Shown here: piece after piece, positions 1 through 6,943 of the stretch
Numbering within the stretch: the stretch's first letter is position 1
How the letters are laid out: every line of letters starts with the position of its first letter
Assembly (NCBI GenBank): GCA_017378975.1
Contig: JAFNXT010000083.1
Location: 1-17,175 of the forward strand
Direction: 5' to 3'
DNA length: 17,175 bases
Source of the DNA: Oscillospiraceae bacterium
GTDB lineage: Bacteria; Bacillota; Clostridia; Oscillospirales; Oscillospiraceae
Program-made: the position numbers and the translations under genes
The notes under the pieces: model-generated
The model's database searches: none
What the model was told of the DNA's origin: nothing
Seen by the model: only the letters and a program-made list of their open reading frames with translations

Positions 1-22
1 CCGTTGCAAAATTTTGCAACGG
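1..22. terminator. Perfect 22-bp palindrome, probable terminator stem
   Basis: The first 22 bases are a perfect palindrome: CCGTTGCAAAA followed by its own reverse complement. As RNA it can fold as a CCGTTGC/GCAACGG stem around an A/T-rich loop. It starts seven bases beyond the stop codon of the minus-strand hydrolase, the normal place for a Rho-independent terminator. The bases that would form the U-tract on the minus strand lie outside the window, so terminator function is inferred and a protein-binding site remains possible. Confidence 0.5.
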
Positions 23-29
23 GGTGATC

Positions 30-800
30 TCATATCCAATCAGTCAGCAGTACCTGCTGGTATTCGAACCAGTCACGGGTCAGGTCCAGGACCATGTCCC
101 AGGCACCTTCCTCGGTGAAGCGGTGGCTCATGCCGGGGATGATCACCAGCTTGGCGTGGTCATTGAGCCGGCGGAAATGCTGGATATCTTCCATGTGGAT
201 ATACTCATCGCAGTCACAATGGAGGATCAGGATCGGGATCGGCTGGGGGGTCAGCACCAGATGCTCCGTCAGCTCCTGATAGAAGTGGTGGGTCACATCC
301 AGAGGCCGGGGCAGGGGCAGAGTGATCCGCTCCATGACCCAGAACCGCTCCTCGGTGAGCCGGAGCATGGAGAGCAAGGTGTCGTGCATCCGGACGCAGG
401 GGGTCTGGATCACCAGCTTCACCTGCCCGGGGAGCTCCGTCAGCTCCTCCAGCGCGATCAGGGTCACATAGGCACCGAAGCCTGTGGCGAAGATGCACAG
501 GTCCTCCACCTCGGGAAACCGATCCCGGGCGTACCGGGCCACGGTCAGGAGGGAGTCCACACTGTCCTTCAGGGTCAGCTCCGGCATGGGGCTGTCGCCG
601 TGGCCGGGGAAGTCGAACCGCAGGACGGCACACCGGAACATAGCCATCTCCTCGGCGATGATCGTTTGGATCTGGTCGTTGGCACTGCCTGCCAGCCCGT
701 GGACCCCAAGGACCACGCGCTGGATCGGACCGTGGTCCGGGGCGGAGAGCTTACAGGAGACCTTCAGGGCACCTTCGGTCAGGATGAGATCTTTTTCCAT
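30..800 (-). CDS. Alpha/beta hydrolase fold protein lacking the nucleophile serine
   Basis: The 256-residue cytoplasmic protein has the alpha/beta hydrolase layout: GVHGLAGS oxyanion-loop region (residues 32-39), RFDFPGHGDS (61-70), an acid region HCDCDE (194-199) and a late histidine in GMSHRF (H226). The nucleophile elbow, normally G-x-S-x-G, reads A105-T-G-F-G109. The expected serine is Gly107, encoded by GGC, with no Cys or Asp in its place. Asp198 and His226 are present, so the fold seems intact while the classical serine-esterase triad is not. It may be a pseudo-enzyme, use another mechanism, or bind a ligand. The ATG at 800 is preceded by AGGTGATACT, and the upstream ThrE-like gene stops nine bases earlier, so the two are probably translationally coupled. 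Substrate unknown. Fold assignment is firm; enzymatic activity is doubtful. Confidence 0.85.
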   Translation of the reverse strand: MEKDLILTEGALKVSCKLSAPDHGPIQRVVLGVHGLAGSANDQIQTIIAEEMAMFRCAVLRFDFPGHGDSPMPELTLKDSVDSLLTVARYARDRFPEVEDLCIFATGFGAYVTLIALEELTELPGQVKLVIQTPCVRMHDTLLSMLRLTEERFWVMERITLPLPRPLDVTHHFYQELTEHLVLTPQPIPILILHCDCDEYIHMEDIQHFRRLNDHAKLVIIPGMSHRFTEEGAWDMVLDLTRDWFEYQQVLLTDWI

Positions 801-809
801 AGTATCACC

Positions 810-2036
810 TCAGCGTTCGGTAGGACGGCGGACGGTATGCATACGGACGACGGTGGATACGAGCAGGATCGCTACCGCCATGATGCCGGCTTCGGCGGCG
901 GTACGCATGCCTTTGTCGGCGAACAGGGACATCTCGCCCCGGAGGGCGTAGCTCATGGTGTAATAGAGTCCGGCACCGGGGAGCAGGGGGAAGATCGCGA
1001 TCACAAGATAAGCGATCGCCGGACATTTGCGGACCCGGGCCATGATCTCGGAATAGGCGGCACCACATATCGTGCCCCAGAAGAAGGCCACGGCATCGGA
1101 GCCGCCCAGCCGGAGGATCAGACTGTAAGCCACCCAGCTCAGCACACCGCCCAGAGCGCACAGGAAAGCGCCCTTCCCGTGGATGTTGAACACGATACAA
1201 AAGCCCAGACAGCCGATCAGGCTGGGGATGATCCCGGACAGGGGACCGGCCATGGGGACATCGGGGCTGGCGGGGGCGGTCCAAAGTGCTTCTGCCGTAT
1301 TCCATGCCGCGGCGGTGCCCAGCGCGATCGCGGCGGAGATCAGCAGGACCTGTACGATCCGGTTGGTGCCGGAATTGGTGTCTCCGAAGATGATGTCACG
1401 CATGGCGTTGGTGAACAGGAGCCCCGGCACCAACAGCATCAGGGCACCGATCGTCACGACATCGGCATTGTGGGCGATCCCGAGGGCTTCCATGGCATAA
1501 GCCAGCAGGGCCATGGGGAAGGCCGCCGCCAGGATCCGGAAGAACTGGTTGGGTCGCAGGCGGTCCATGAAGGAGCTGATGATACCGACCACCAGACCGC
1601 AGACCGCACCGCAAAGACCGTCTACGATACTGCCGCCGAACAGGAGACTGAAGCCGCCGCCGGCCAGCCCGTGACCAAGAAGGTCGATCCACAGAGGATA
1701 CCGCCGGCCTTGGGAACGGACCAGGTCCAGCCAGGCCTTGGCTTCGGCAGGGGAGGGGCGGCGGTTACAAATCGCCCGGCTCAGACCGGAGAACCGCTCC
1801 ACCGCGTCCAGATCGTTTCCGTGGATCCCGATCCGGCGCATCCGGGTCATGGGCTTGCCCTCGGGGGTCTCGATGCTGACGGTGATGCAGTTGGGGATGG
1901 CGAATACCTCGGCTTCGATACCGTAGGCCCCGGCGATCCGCCGGATGCTCTCTTCCACCCGGAAGGTCTCGGCACCGCTCATGGCCAGCTCGTAGCCAAG
2001 GTCTGTCAGCAGGTCCAGAAGGGCGTTGTGGTCCAT
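810..2036 (-). CDS. ThrE-type threonine/serine exporter, full-length fused form
   Basis: This 408-residue membrane protein belongs to the ThrE family (DUF1212 exporter domain plus the ThrE_2 domain in one chain). The N-terminal soluble part carries the family signature around GYELAMSGAETFRVEESIRR and FAIPNCITVSI. From about residue 110 on come roughly ten hydrophobic segments, including LLVPGLLFTNAMRDIIFGD and a C-terminal IAIFPLLPGAGLYYTMSYAL segment. Many relatives are split into two genes, so the fusion is the complete transporter. The likely role is export of threonine, serine or another small metabolite. The frame is open upstream to 2117, but ATG 2036 is chosen because AAAGGTG lies just upstream and a promoter at 2065-2092 would start transcription near 2058, overlapping any earlier start. 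It is the first gene of a two-gene unit with the hydrolase. Confidence 0.88.
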   Translation of the reverse strand: MDHNALLDLLTDLGYELAMSGAETFRVEESIRRIAGAYGIEAEVFAIPNCITVSIETPEGKPMTRMRRIGIHGNDLDAVERFSGLSRAICNRRPSPAEAKAWLDLVRSQGRRYPLWIDLLGHGLAGGGFSLLFGGSIVDGLCGAVCGLVVGIISSFMDRLRPNQFFRILAAAFPMALLAYAMEALGIAHNADVVTIGALMLLVPGLLFTNAMRDIIFGDTNSGTNRIVQVLLISAAIALGTAAAWNTAEALWTAPASPDVPMAGPLSGIIPSLIGCLGFCIVFNIHGKGAFLCALGGVLSWVAYSLILRLGGSDAVAFFWGTICGAAYSEIMARVRKCPAIAYLVIAIFPLLPGAGLYYTMSYALRGEMSLFADKGMRTAAEAGIMAVAILLVSTVVRMHTVRRPTER

Positions 2037-2064
2037 GGTGTCACACCTTTCGGTTTTTGCCATA

Positions 2065-2092
2065 AGTATACCACAGCTTTTGTCGATTGCAA
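2065..2092 (-). promoter_or_regulatory. Sigma-A promoter for the thrE-like/hydrolase unit
   Basis: On the minus strand a -35 box TTGCAA (2087-2092, four of six consensus bases) and a -10 box TATACT (2065-2070, five of six) are separated by 16 bases. Transcription would begin near 2058, about 20 bases before the chosen ATG at 2036. This supports that start over upstream in-frame ATGs, which would overlap the -10 box. Confidence 0.55.
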
Positions 2093-2112
2093 GGGTACGG
2101 CGTAAAAAAAGT

Positions 2113-2199
2113 GTCACCGCGGGGAGGTCCTGAAAGGACCGACGTGGCGATCTCCCGACGGTCGGGGGATCGCCACGTCGCTTCGCTCCTCGCGATGAC
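2113..2199 (-). repeat. Palindromic intergenic repeat, copy 1 (likely degV terminator)
   Basis: This 87-bp element has imperfect inverted arms running from GTCACCGCG at the left to CGCGATGAC at the right, with a strong CGACGTGGCGAT/ATCGCCACGTCG core stem. The right half is nearly identical to copy 2 at 10134-10212. The left arm has diverged and contains a small extra hairpin (GGTCC/GGACC, 2126-2140). Read on the minus strand it lies directly after the degV stop and is followed by ACTTTTTTT, so it probably works as the degV terminator. The element resembles a REP/MITE-type repeat; no coding capacity is visible. Confidence 0.75.
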
Positions 2200-2203
2200 A
2201 GCG

Positions 2204-3049
2204 TTATTTGTTGCGGACGAAGAGGACGCCCAGCGTGCCGGGGCCGCAGTGGCAGGATACGGTGCAGCCGGCATCGGTCTCGTAGACGGTGTCGAAGCTG
2301 CCGTGCTCGTTCACGGCCTTCATGACGGCGGCATAGGCCTCGTCGCTGACGGGGGTCTTGGTGACGAACAGGGTGCCGTGGTCCAGATCCTCACGGCCTG
2401 CCAGACGGTCCTTGACGTACATGGGCAGGCACTTTTCGAAGTTGCCACGGTATTTCTTCACCACGCTCATCTTGCCGTCCCGGACTTCGATGCAGGGCTT
2501 CAGGTTCAGCAGGTTGGCGCCCAGAGCCGCCACGGAGGAACAGCGGCCACCCTTGACCATATAGTTCAGCTGGCTCAGCAGGAAGCTGGCTTCCACACGG
2601 GAGGTGAACTCCCGGACCTGCTGGGCGAGGGTGTCCAGATCCGTGGCCTCGGCGGCCAAACGGGCGGCCTCCAGCACCACCAGACCCTGACCGGTGGACA
2701 GGTTCTGGGAGTCGATCACACGGACGTTGGGGAAGTCCTCGGCGGCGAGGCAGGCGTTCTGATAACAGCAGGAGAAGCCGGAGCCGATGGTGATGTGCAG
2801 GACACCGTCGTAGTCAGCGGCGTACTGGGCGAACAGCTCCTCGTACTCGCCCACGTTGTTGGCGGTGGTGGAGCACAGGTCGCCGCCGGCGGCCACATGG
2901 GCAAAGATATCGGCAGGGGTGATGGTGATGCCATCCTTGAAGGCTTCGCCGTTCTTCACCACCGTCAGGGAAGCCAGAGTGATGTCATACTTGGACAGGA
3001 TGTCCTGAGACAGGTCGCAGGTGCTGTCGGAGAGGATCTTGATCTTCAT
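2204..3049 (-). CDS. DegV family fatty-acid-binding protein
   Basis: The 281-residue soluble protein is a full-length DegV/FakB-type protein, a family that binds a fatty acid and, in characterised members, presents it to the kinase FakA. Recognisable family landmarks in order are SDSTCDL (residues 7-13), the STTANNVGEY loop (where many members have TSQPS), a GSGFSCCYQNA segment, DSQNLSTGQGL, the NYMVKGGR segment, LKPCIEVRDGK, and a C-terminal HCGPGTLG motif. No signal peptide or membrane segment is present. The ATG at 3049 follows AGAAAGGAAC. Its stop is five bases from the palindromic repeat that probably terminates it. It lies 21 bases after the HxlR gene, so the two are probably co-transcribed. 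No fakA partner is in the window. The family is clear; the ligand is not known. Confidence 0.93.
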   Translation of the reverse strand: MKIKILSDSTCDLSQDILSKYDITLASLTVVKNGEAFKDGITITPADIFAHVAAGGDLCSTTANNVGEYEELFAQYAADYDGVLHITIGSGFSCCYQNACLAAEDFPNVRVIDSQNLSTGQGLVVLEAARLAAEATDLDTLAQQVREFTSRVEASFLLSQLNYMVKGGRCSSVAALGANLLNLKPCIEVRDGKMSVVKKYRGNFEKCLPMYVKDRLAGREDLDHGTLFVTKTPVSDEAYAAVMKAVNEHGSFDTVYETDAGCTVSCHCGPGTLGVLFVRNK

Positions 3050-3070
3050 ATTCGATGTGTTCCTTTCTGT

Positions 3071-3433
3071 TTAGTTGGTGTTGAGTCGGGGCTCCATCAT
3101 GAAGCAGTTGGGCTCCATGGATCTGGTGCGCAGATAGTCGGTGCCCCAGTCACGCATGGCGGTCAGCAAAGGCATCAGGCTCTGGCCCAGCTCCGTCAGG
3201 GAATACTCCACCTTGGGCGGGACCACCGGGAACACCTCCCGGCGGATCAGGAGCTTGGCTTCCAGCTCCCGCAGTTGCTGGGTCAGCATCTTGGGGGTGA
3301 CCCCGTTGATCTGGTCCCGGAGCTGAGAGAACCGAAGCTTCCCTTCGGAAAGCCGCCAGAGGATCAGGGCCTTGTACTTGCCACCGATCAGTTCCAGCGT
3401 GGCTTCCACAGGACAATTCTCATTGTAGGTCAT
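3071..3433 (-). CDS. HxlR family winged-helix transcriptional regulator
   Basis: This 120-residue DNA-binding protein has the typical HxlR pattern: NCPVEATLELIGGKYKALIL at the N-terminus, a helix-turn-helix region FSQLRDQINGVTPKMLTQQL, and the wing/RREVFPVVPPKVEYSLTELG segment. Cys7 in CPVE is the conserved N-terminal cysteine that senses electrophiles or disulfide stress in members such as YodB, so redox sensing is possible but not shown. ATG 3433 has a strong AAAGGAG site and gives the normal family length; the frame is open further upstream to 3502 without a comparable site. It is divergent from copA, and the intergenic region has two inverted repeats that suit a dimeric regulator. It may control itself with degV, and perhaps copA. 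Confidence 0.93.
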   Translation of the reverse strand: MTYNENCPVEATLELIGGKYKALILWRLSEGKLRFSQLRDQINGVTPKMLTQQLRELEAKLLIRREVFPVVPPKVEYSLTELGQSLMPLLTAMRDWGTDYLRTRSMEPNCFMMEPRLNTN

Positions 3434-3484
3434 GGTTCGCTCCTTTGGTATCCAAATGGATAGTATGGTACAAAAAAGTGCGTA

Positions 3485-3503
3485 CTTGTGTTTTGGACAC
3501 AAG
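3485..3503. promoter_or_regulatory. Inverted repeat CTTGTG-N7-CACAAG, candidate operator
   Basis: A perfect 6-bp inverted repeat with a 7-bp spacer lies between the divergent HxlR gene and copA, overlapping the proposed -35 region of the copA promoter. A dimeric regulator such as HxlR could bind here. The sequence is clear; the protein that binds it is inferred. Confidence 0.4.
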
Positions 3504-3514
3504 ACGGCTATGAT
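3486..3514 (+). promoter_or_regulatory. Candidate copA promoter
   Basis: A weak -35 box TTGTGT (3486-3491, three of six) and a good -10 box TATGAT (3509-3514, five of six) are separated by 17 bases. The predicted start near 3521 falls inside the inverted repeat 3513-3533, a typical arrangement for repression. An alternative -10, TATCAT at 3517-3522, has a less convincing -35. Confidence 0.4.
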
Positions 3515-3533
3515 AGTATCATAAAGATACTAT
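3513..3533. promoter_or_regulatory. Inverted repeat ATAGTATC-N5-GATACTAT, candidate operator
   Basis: Two perfect 8-bp arms (3513-3520 and 3526-3533) flank the spacer ATAAA. The site overlaps the predicted start point of copA. A matching half-site, GATAGTAT, lies at 3459-3466 just upstream of the HxlR gene, where it would overlap a minus-strand TACTAT -10-like box. This geometry suggests one dimeric regulator controlling both directions; HxlR is the obvious local candidate. Confidence 0.55.
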
Positions 3534-3574
3534 GGTGTCAATAGCGATCTTTTGTGTGGAAAGGAGCATTTTGT

Positions 3575-6034
3575 ATGGAATTGAAGTTCCGGGTCACCGG
3601 GATGACCTGCGCCGCCTGCTCGGCACGGGTGGAGAAGGTGACCGCGGCAGTGGAAGGCGTACAAAAGGCGGAGGTGGATCTGCTGGGCGGTCGTATGACG
3701 GTGCAGGCGGACCGTGAGGAGGTCCATACCGCCATCGAAGATGCCGTGGCGAAGGCCGGTTACGGCGCCAGCCTCATGGGGCAGAAGAAGGAGGTCCCGT
3801 CGCGGACGGGAGAGGACCGGACGCAGGCGGGGCGCAGGCTGGTATGGTCGGCGGTGTTCCTGCTGGGGCTCATGTATCTGACCATGGGCCATATGGTGGG
3901 GCTCCCGGTGCCGGAGTGGTATCATGGGACCCGGAACGCCATGGTGGCGGCGCTGGCACAGTTGTTTTTGACACTGCCGGTGATCGCGCTGAACAGCGGC
4001 TATTTCCGCCGGGGCCTGAAGGCGCTGTGGCATCGGGGACCCAATATGGACTCTCTGATCGCCGTGGGCTCCGGGGCGGCGCTGGTGTACAGCGTGGTGG
4101 TCCTGTTCCGCATGGCCCATGCCATGGGCGCAGGTGACTGGGAAGCGGTGGCGCGGTACAGGGGCGACCTGTATTTCGAGTCCGCCGCCATGATCCTGAC
4201 GCTGGTGTCTTTGGGCAAGTTCCTGGAGGCCCGGGCCAAAGGCAAGACCAGGGAGGCGATCCGTCAGCTTATGGATCTGCGGCCCAAGACGGCTGTGGTA
4301 TTGCGTGACGGGACTGCTGTGCAGATCCCGGTGGAAGAGGTGCAGGTGGGTGATATCCTGCAGGTCCGCTCCGGCGGTACGATCCCGGTGGATGGGGTGG
4401 TGGTCCGTGGACGGGCGGCGGTGGATCAAAGCGCCCTTACCGGAGAGAGCGTGCCGGTGGAGAAGGCGGAAGGGCTCCGTGTTTCTGCCGCCACCACGGT
4501 CACGGAAGGGTATCTGGAGCTCCGGGCGGAGAAGGTGGGGGAGGATACCACCCTGTCCCAGATCATCCGTCTGGTGGAACAGGCCGGTGGCTCCAAGGCA
4601 CCGATCGCTCGTTTGGCGGACAAGGTGGCGGGCATCTTCGTGCCCACGGTCATGACCGTCGCCGGAGCGGTGTTCCTGATCTGGATGCTGGCAGGGCAGA
4701 GCTTCGAGTTCGCCATGACCTCCGCGATCGCGGTGCTGGTGATCTCCTGTCCCTGCGCTTTGGGTCTGGCTACCCCTGTGGCGATCATGGTGGGCACCGG
4801 CCGTGGCGCCCGGATGGGCGTGCTGTACAAGAACGCCGCGGCGCTGGAGGGGCTGGCTCATGTGGATACGGTGGTGCTGGACAAGACCGGTACCCTCACC
4901 GCCGGGAAGCCCGCCGTGACGGATATCCTTGGAGATGAGAAGGTGCTGTTGCCTGTGGCGGCGGCGCTGGAGGAGCGGTCCGAGCATCCCTTCGCCAAAG
5001 CGATCTTGGAGCGGGCCAAAGGGATCCCTCGCCCGGAGGTCAAGGATTTCGAGACCCTGCCCGGTCGGGGCGTGTCCGGGACCGTGGAGGGAGCCCGTTG
5101 CTATGGCGGTGACCGCAGGCTCATGGAGGAGCTTGGGGTCGTGGTGCCGGACTATCCTGAACTGAAGGCGCAGGGGAAGACACCTTTGTATTTCCTCCGG
5201 GATGGACGGTATCTCGGCGCGATCGTGGCGGCGGATGTGCTCAAGCCCGATTCTGCCGCCACGGTGGCGGCCATGGAGAAGTTGGGACTTGACGTGGTGA
5301 TGCTGACCGGCGATAATGAGAAGACAGCGCAGGCCATCGCCCAAAAGGCCGGGATCACCAAGGTGATCGCCGAGGTCCTGCCCGGAGACAAGGCCGGTGC
5401 CGTGGAGCGGCTCCGGCAGGAGGGCCATCGGGTGCTGATGGTGGGCGACGGGATCAACGACGCGCCGGCACTGACCACGGCGGACGTGGGCATGGCGATC
5501 GGAGCCGGGACCGACATCGCCGTGGAGTCGGCGGATATCGTGCTCATGTCCGGCTCCCTGATGGGCGCGGCGGAGGCGGTGGCGTTGAGCCGTGCCACGG
5601 TACGGAACATCCGGCAAAACCTGTTCTGGGCCTTCTTCTATAATGCCCTGTGTATCCCGGTGGCGGCGGGGGCTCTGTATCCCGCCTTCGGCTGGCAGCT
5701 CAGCCCCATGCTGGGTGCCGCCTGCATGAGCATGAGCTCGGTGTTCGTGGTGAGCAATGCCCTGCGACTCCGGTTCTGGAAAACGAAAAACACCGCCCCG
5801 ACTGAGGTGGCGGAAGAGATCATCAAGGAGGAAAAAATGATGGAGACTGTGATCGGTGTGAACGGTATGATGTGCCCCCATTGCAAGGCGATGGTGGAGA
5901 AGGTGTGTAAGGCGGTACCCGGCACCGTGGACGCGGTGGTGGATCTGCAGGCCAAAAACGTCACCGTCACCGGCGATGCCGATGTGGCGGCCCTGAAGAA
6001 GGCCATCGTGGACGCTGGCTACGAAGTGGTATAA
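3575..6034 (+). CDS. copA: Cu(+)-exporting P1B-type ATPase with N- and C-terminal HMA domains
   Basis: This 819-residue membrane pump exports Cu(+) (possibly Ag(+)) at the cost of ATP. Features in order: N-terminal HMA domain with GMTCAAC (C12, C15); hydrophobic transmembrane helices; TGES actuator motif (289-292); CPC metal-binding motif in its helix (392-394); DKTGT phosphorylation site (D436); the HP motif in SEHP (H471-P472); GDGINDAP (from G624); then the last two helices with FYNALCIP and MSMSSVFVVSNALR, which match the copper-specific P1B-1 group. A second HMA domain follows with GMMCPHC (C767, C770), an unusual C-terminal position. ATG 3575 is preceded by AAAGGAG, giving a start better supported than the GTG at 3554. 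A strong internal Shine-Dalgarno sits before codon 755 (see the CopZ-like entry). It diverges from the HxlR gene; no CsoR or CopY gene is in the window. Confidence 0.96.
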   Translation: MELKFRVTGMTCAACSARVEKVTAAVEGVQKAEVDLLGGRMTVQADREEVHTAIEDAVAKAGYGASLMGQKKEVPSRTGEDRTQAGRRLVWSAVFLLGLMYLTMGHMVGLPVPEWYHGTRNAMVAALAQLFLTLPVIALNSGYFRRGLKALWHRGPNMDSLIAVGSGAALVYSVVVLFRMAHAMGAGDWEAVARYRGDLYFESAAMILTLVSLGKFLEARAKGKTREAIRQLMDLRPKTAVVLRDGTAVQIPVEEVQVGDILQVRSGGTIPVDGVVVRGRAAVDQSALTGESVPVEKAEGLRVSAATTVTEGYLELRAEKVGEDTTLSQIIRLVEQAGGSKAPIARLADKVAGIFVPTVMTVAGAVFLIWMLAGQSFEFAMTSAIAVLVISCPCALGLATPVAIMVGTGRGARMGVLYKNAAALEGLAHVDTVVLDKTGTLTAGKPAVTDILGDEKVLLPVAAALEERSEHPFAKAILERAKGIPRPEVKDFETLPGRGVSGTVEGARCYGGDRRLMEELGVVVPDYPELKAQGKTPLYFLRDGRYLGAIVAADVLKPDSAATVAAMEKLGLDVVMLTGDNEKTAQAIAQKAGITKVIAEVLPGDKAGAVERLRQEGHRVLMVGDGINDAPALTTADVGMAIGAGTDIAVESADIVLMSGSLMGAAEAVALSRATVRNIRQNLFWAFFYNALCIPVAAGALYPAFGWQLSPMLGAACMSMSSVFVVSNALRLRFWKTKNTAPTEVAEEIIKEEKMMETVIGVNGMMCPHCKAMVEKVCKAVPGTVDAVVDLQAKNVTVTGDADVAALKKAIVDAGYEVV
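5837..6034 (+). CDS. Possible internal-start CopZ-like chaperone within copA
   Basis: Codons 755-819 of copA encode a complete 65-residue HMA domain with MMETVIGVNG, the GMMCPHC copper site and an ending VDAGYEVV typical of free CopZ chaperones. Directly upstream is AAGGAGG (5825-5831), spaced 5 and 8 bases from two consecutive in-frame ATG codons (5837 and 5840). This is as good as any gene-start site in the window. It implies the domain can be translated alone, giving a soluble chaperone plus the pump from one message. Escherichia coli copA also makes a chaperone from its message, but there by frameshifting at the N-terminal domain. Alternatively the sequence is a relic of a separate copZ gene fused to copA by loss of a stop. 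Independent expression is inferred. Confidence 0.5.
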   Translation: MMETVIGVNGMMCPHCKAMVEKVCKAVPGTVDAVVDLQAKNVTVTGDADVAALKKAIVDAGYEVV

Positions 6035-6038
6035 AAGT

Positions 6039-6061
6039 ACGCTTTATTGGACATATAGCGT
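6039..6061 (+). other. Weak hairpin between copA and the small ORF
   Basis: Arms of nine bases (6039-6047 and 6053-6061, ACGCTTTAT and ATATAGCGT) pair with one mismatch around a TGGAC loop, five bases after the copA stop. There is no T-run, so it is at best a weak terminator or an mRNA-stability element. Confidence 0.25.
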
Positions 6062-6096
6062 GTTAGGATATCGCCATAGAAAAGACGAAGGAGTCG

Positions 6097-6228
6097 ATGG
6101 TGATGTTCTCTATGCGTTATGTCCAGGGTCATGTGCAGGTCTATTTGGACGGGAAGTTCCTGTTTTCCGCTGACAACGAGCGGGAGGCACGGGCGGAATT
6201 GGAGGACTATGAGGAATTTGCGGCTTGA
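6097..6228 (+). CDS. Small unknown protein, 43 residues
   Basis: The frame reads MVMFSMRYVQGHVQVYLDGK, then a FLFSADNEREA segment, then an acidic tail ending EEFAA. GAAGGAG (6087-6093) lies upstream; spacing is 3 bases to ATG 6097, 6 to GTG 6100 and 9 to ATG 6103, so the true start may be the second or third codon. Its last 20 bases overlap truA, whose binding site lies inside it, indicating translational coupling. The pattern of a short beta-hairpin (RYVQGHVQVYLDGKFLFSA) followed by a charged helix suggests a compact folded domain. No signal peptide or membrane segment is present. I do not recognise a function; the good start and gene-like overlap argue that it is real. Confidence 0.6.
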   Translation: MVMFSMRYVQGHVQVYLDGKFLFSADNEREARAELEDYEEFAA

Positions 6229-6943
6229 TATCTGCTATGACGGCACCCGTTACCGGGGCTGGCAGAGACTGCCCGGACAGGCGGATACGGTCCAGGGGAA
6301 GATAGAAACGGCTCTGAGCCGGATCCTGGGCGAGCCGGTGGAGGTCTCCGGCAGTGGACGGACCGATGCCGGGGTCCATGCCATGGGGCAGGTGGCGAAT
6401 TTCCATTGCCATAGCACCATGCCGGCGGAGGAGATCCTTTCCCAACTCCGGCGGTATCTGCCGGGGGACATCGGCATCCATGATTGCCGGGAGGTGGCGG
6501 AGCGGTTCCATGCCCGGCTCAATGCCAAGGCCAAGACCTACCGCTATCGGATCTGGAACAGCGAGGGGCCATGTGTGTTCCGGCGCAGGTTCGTCACGGT
6601 GATGCCGGAGAAGCTGGATCTTAAGGCCATGGAACGGGCGGCGGCTCATTTGATCGGTGAGCATGACCTTTCGGCGTTCACTTCCGTGAAGTCCAAGACC
6701 AAGTCCTCGGTCCGGAAGATCTATGATGTGAGGATCTTCCGGGAAGGGGAGGAAGTGGTCTTCGACTTCCGGGGCAACGGATTCATGTATAACACGGTGC
6801 GGATCCTGGTGGGGACGCTGGTGGAGGTGGGCCTGCATCAGCGAGATCCGGATCAGATCCCGGCCCTGTTCGGGCAGAAACGGGAGCTGGCCGGGGCGTT
6901 GATGCCGCCACAAGGGCTGTGTCTGATGGAGGTAGAGTATTGA
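6209..6943 (+). CDS. truA: tRNA pseudouridine(38-40) synthase
   Basis: The 244-residue enzyme converts uridines 38-40 of the tRNA anticodon arm to pseudouridine. The start MRNLRLDICYDGTRYRGWQR and the catalytic motif GSGRTDAGVHA (D53) are diagnostic, followed by NFHC, YRYRIWN, the FTSVKSK region and the FRGNGFMYNTVRILVGTLVEVG signature. Length is normal. ATG 6209 lies only three bases from GGAGG, inside the small upstream ORF; a TTG nine bases later is possible but gives a poorer N-terminus. The stop overlaps the start of the following ArsC/Spx-like gene. It is the second member of an overlapping set of three genes behind copA. Confidence 0.96.
   Translation: MRNLRLDICYDGTRYRGWQRLPGQADTVQGKIETALSRILGEPVEVSGSGRTDAGVHAMGQVANFHCHSTMPAEEILSQLRRYLPGDIGIHDCREVAERFHARLNAKAKTYRYRIWNSEGPCVFRRRFVTVMPEKLDLKAMERAAAHLIGEHDLSAFTSVKSKTKSSVRKIYDVRIFREGEEVVFDFRGNGFMYNTVRILVGTLVEVGLHQRDPDQIPALFGQKRELAGALMPPQGLCLMEVEY

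Noticed and set aside
24..2105. 693-codon open frame on the plus strand, antisense to the hydrolase and exporter genes
   Set aside because: It has no family features, is rich in His, Gly and Gln, and runs across two real genes on the other strand. The real genes rarely use TTA, CTA or TCA codons, so antisense frames stay open by chance in this GC-rich DNA.
2087..3463. 458-codon plus-strand open frame antisense to degV and the HxlR gene
   Set aside because: It is a shadow frame: the minus-strand genes show full family motifs and binding sites, and this one shows none.
3530..5881. 783-codon open frame on the minus strand, antisense to copA
   Set aside because: Same codon-use artefact. CopA has every catalytic motif, while the antisense product is a His/Arg/Gln-rich string without domains.
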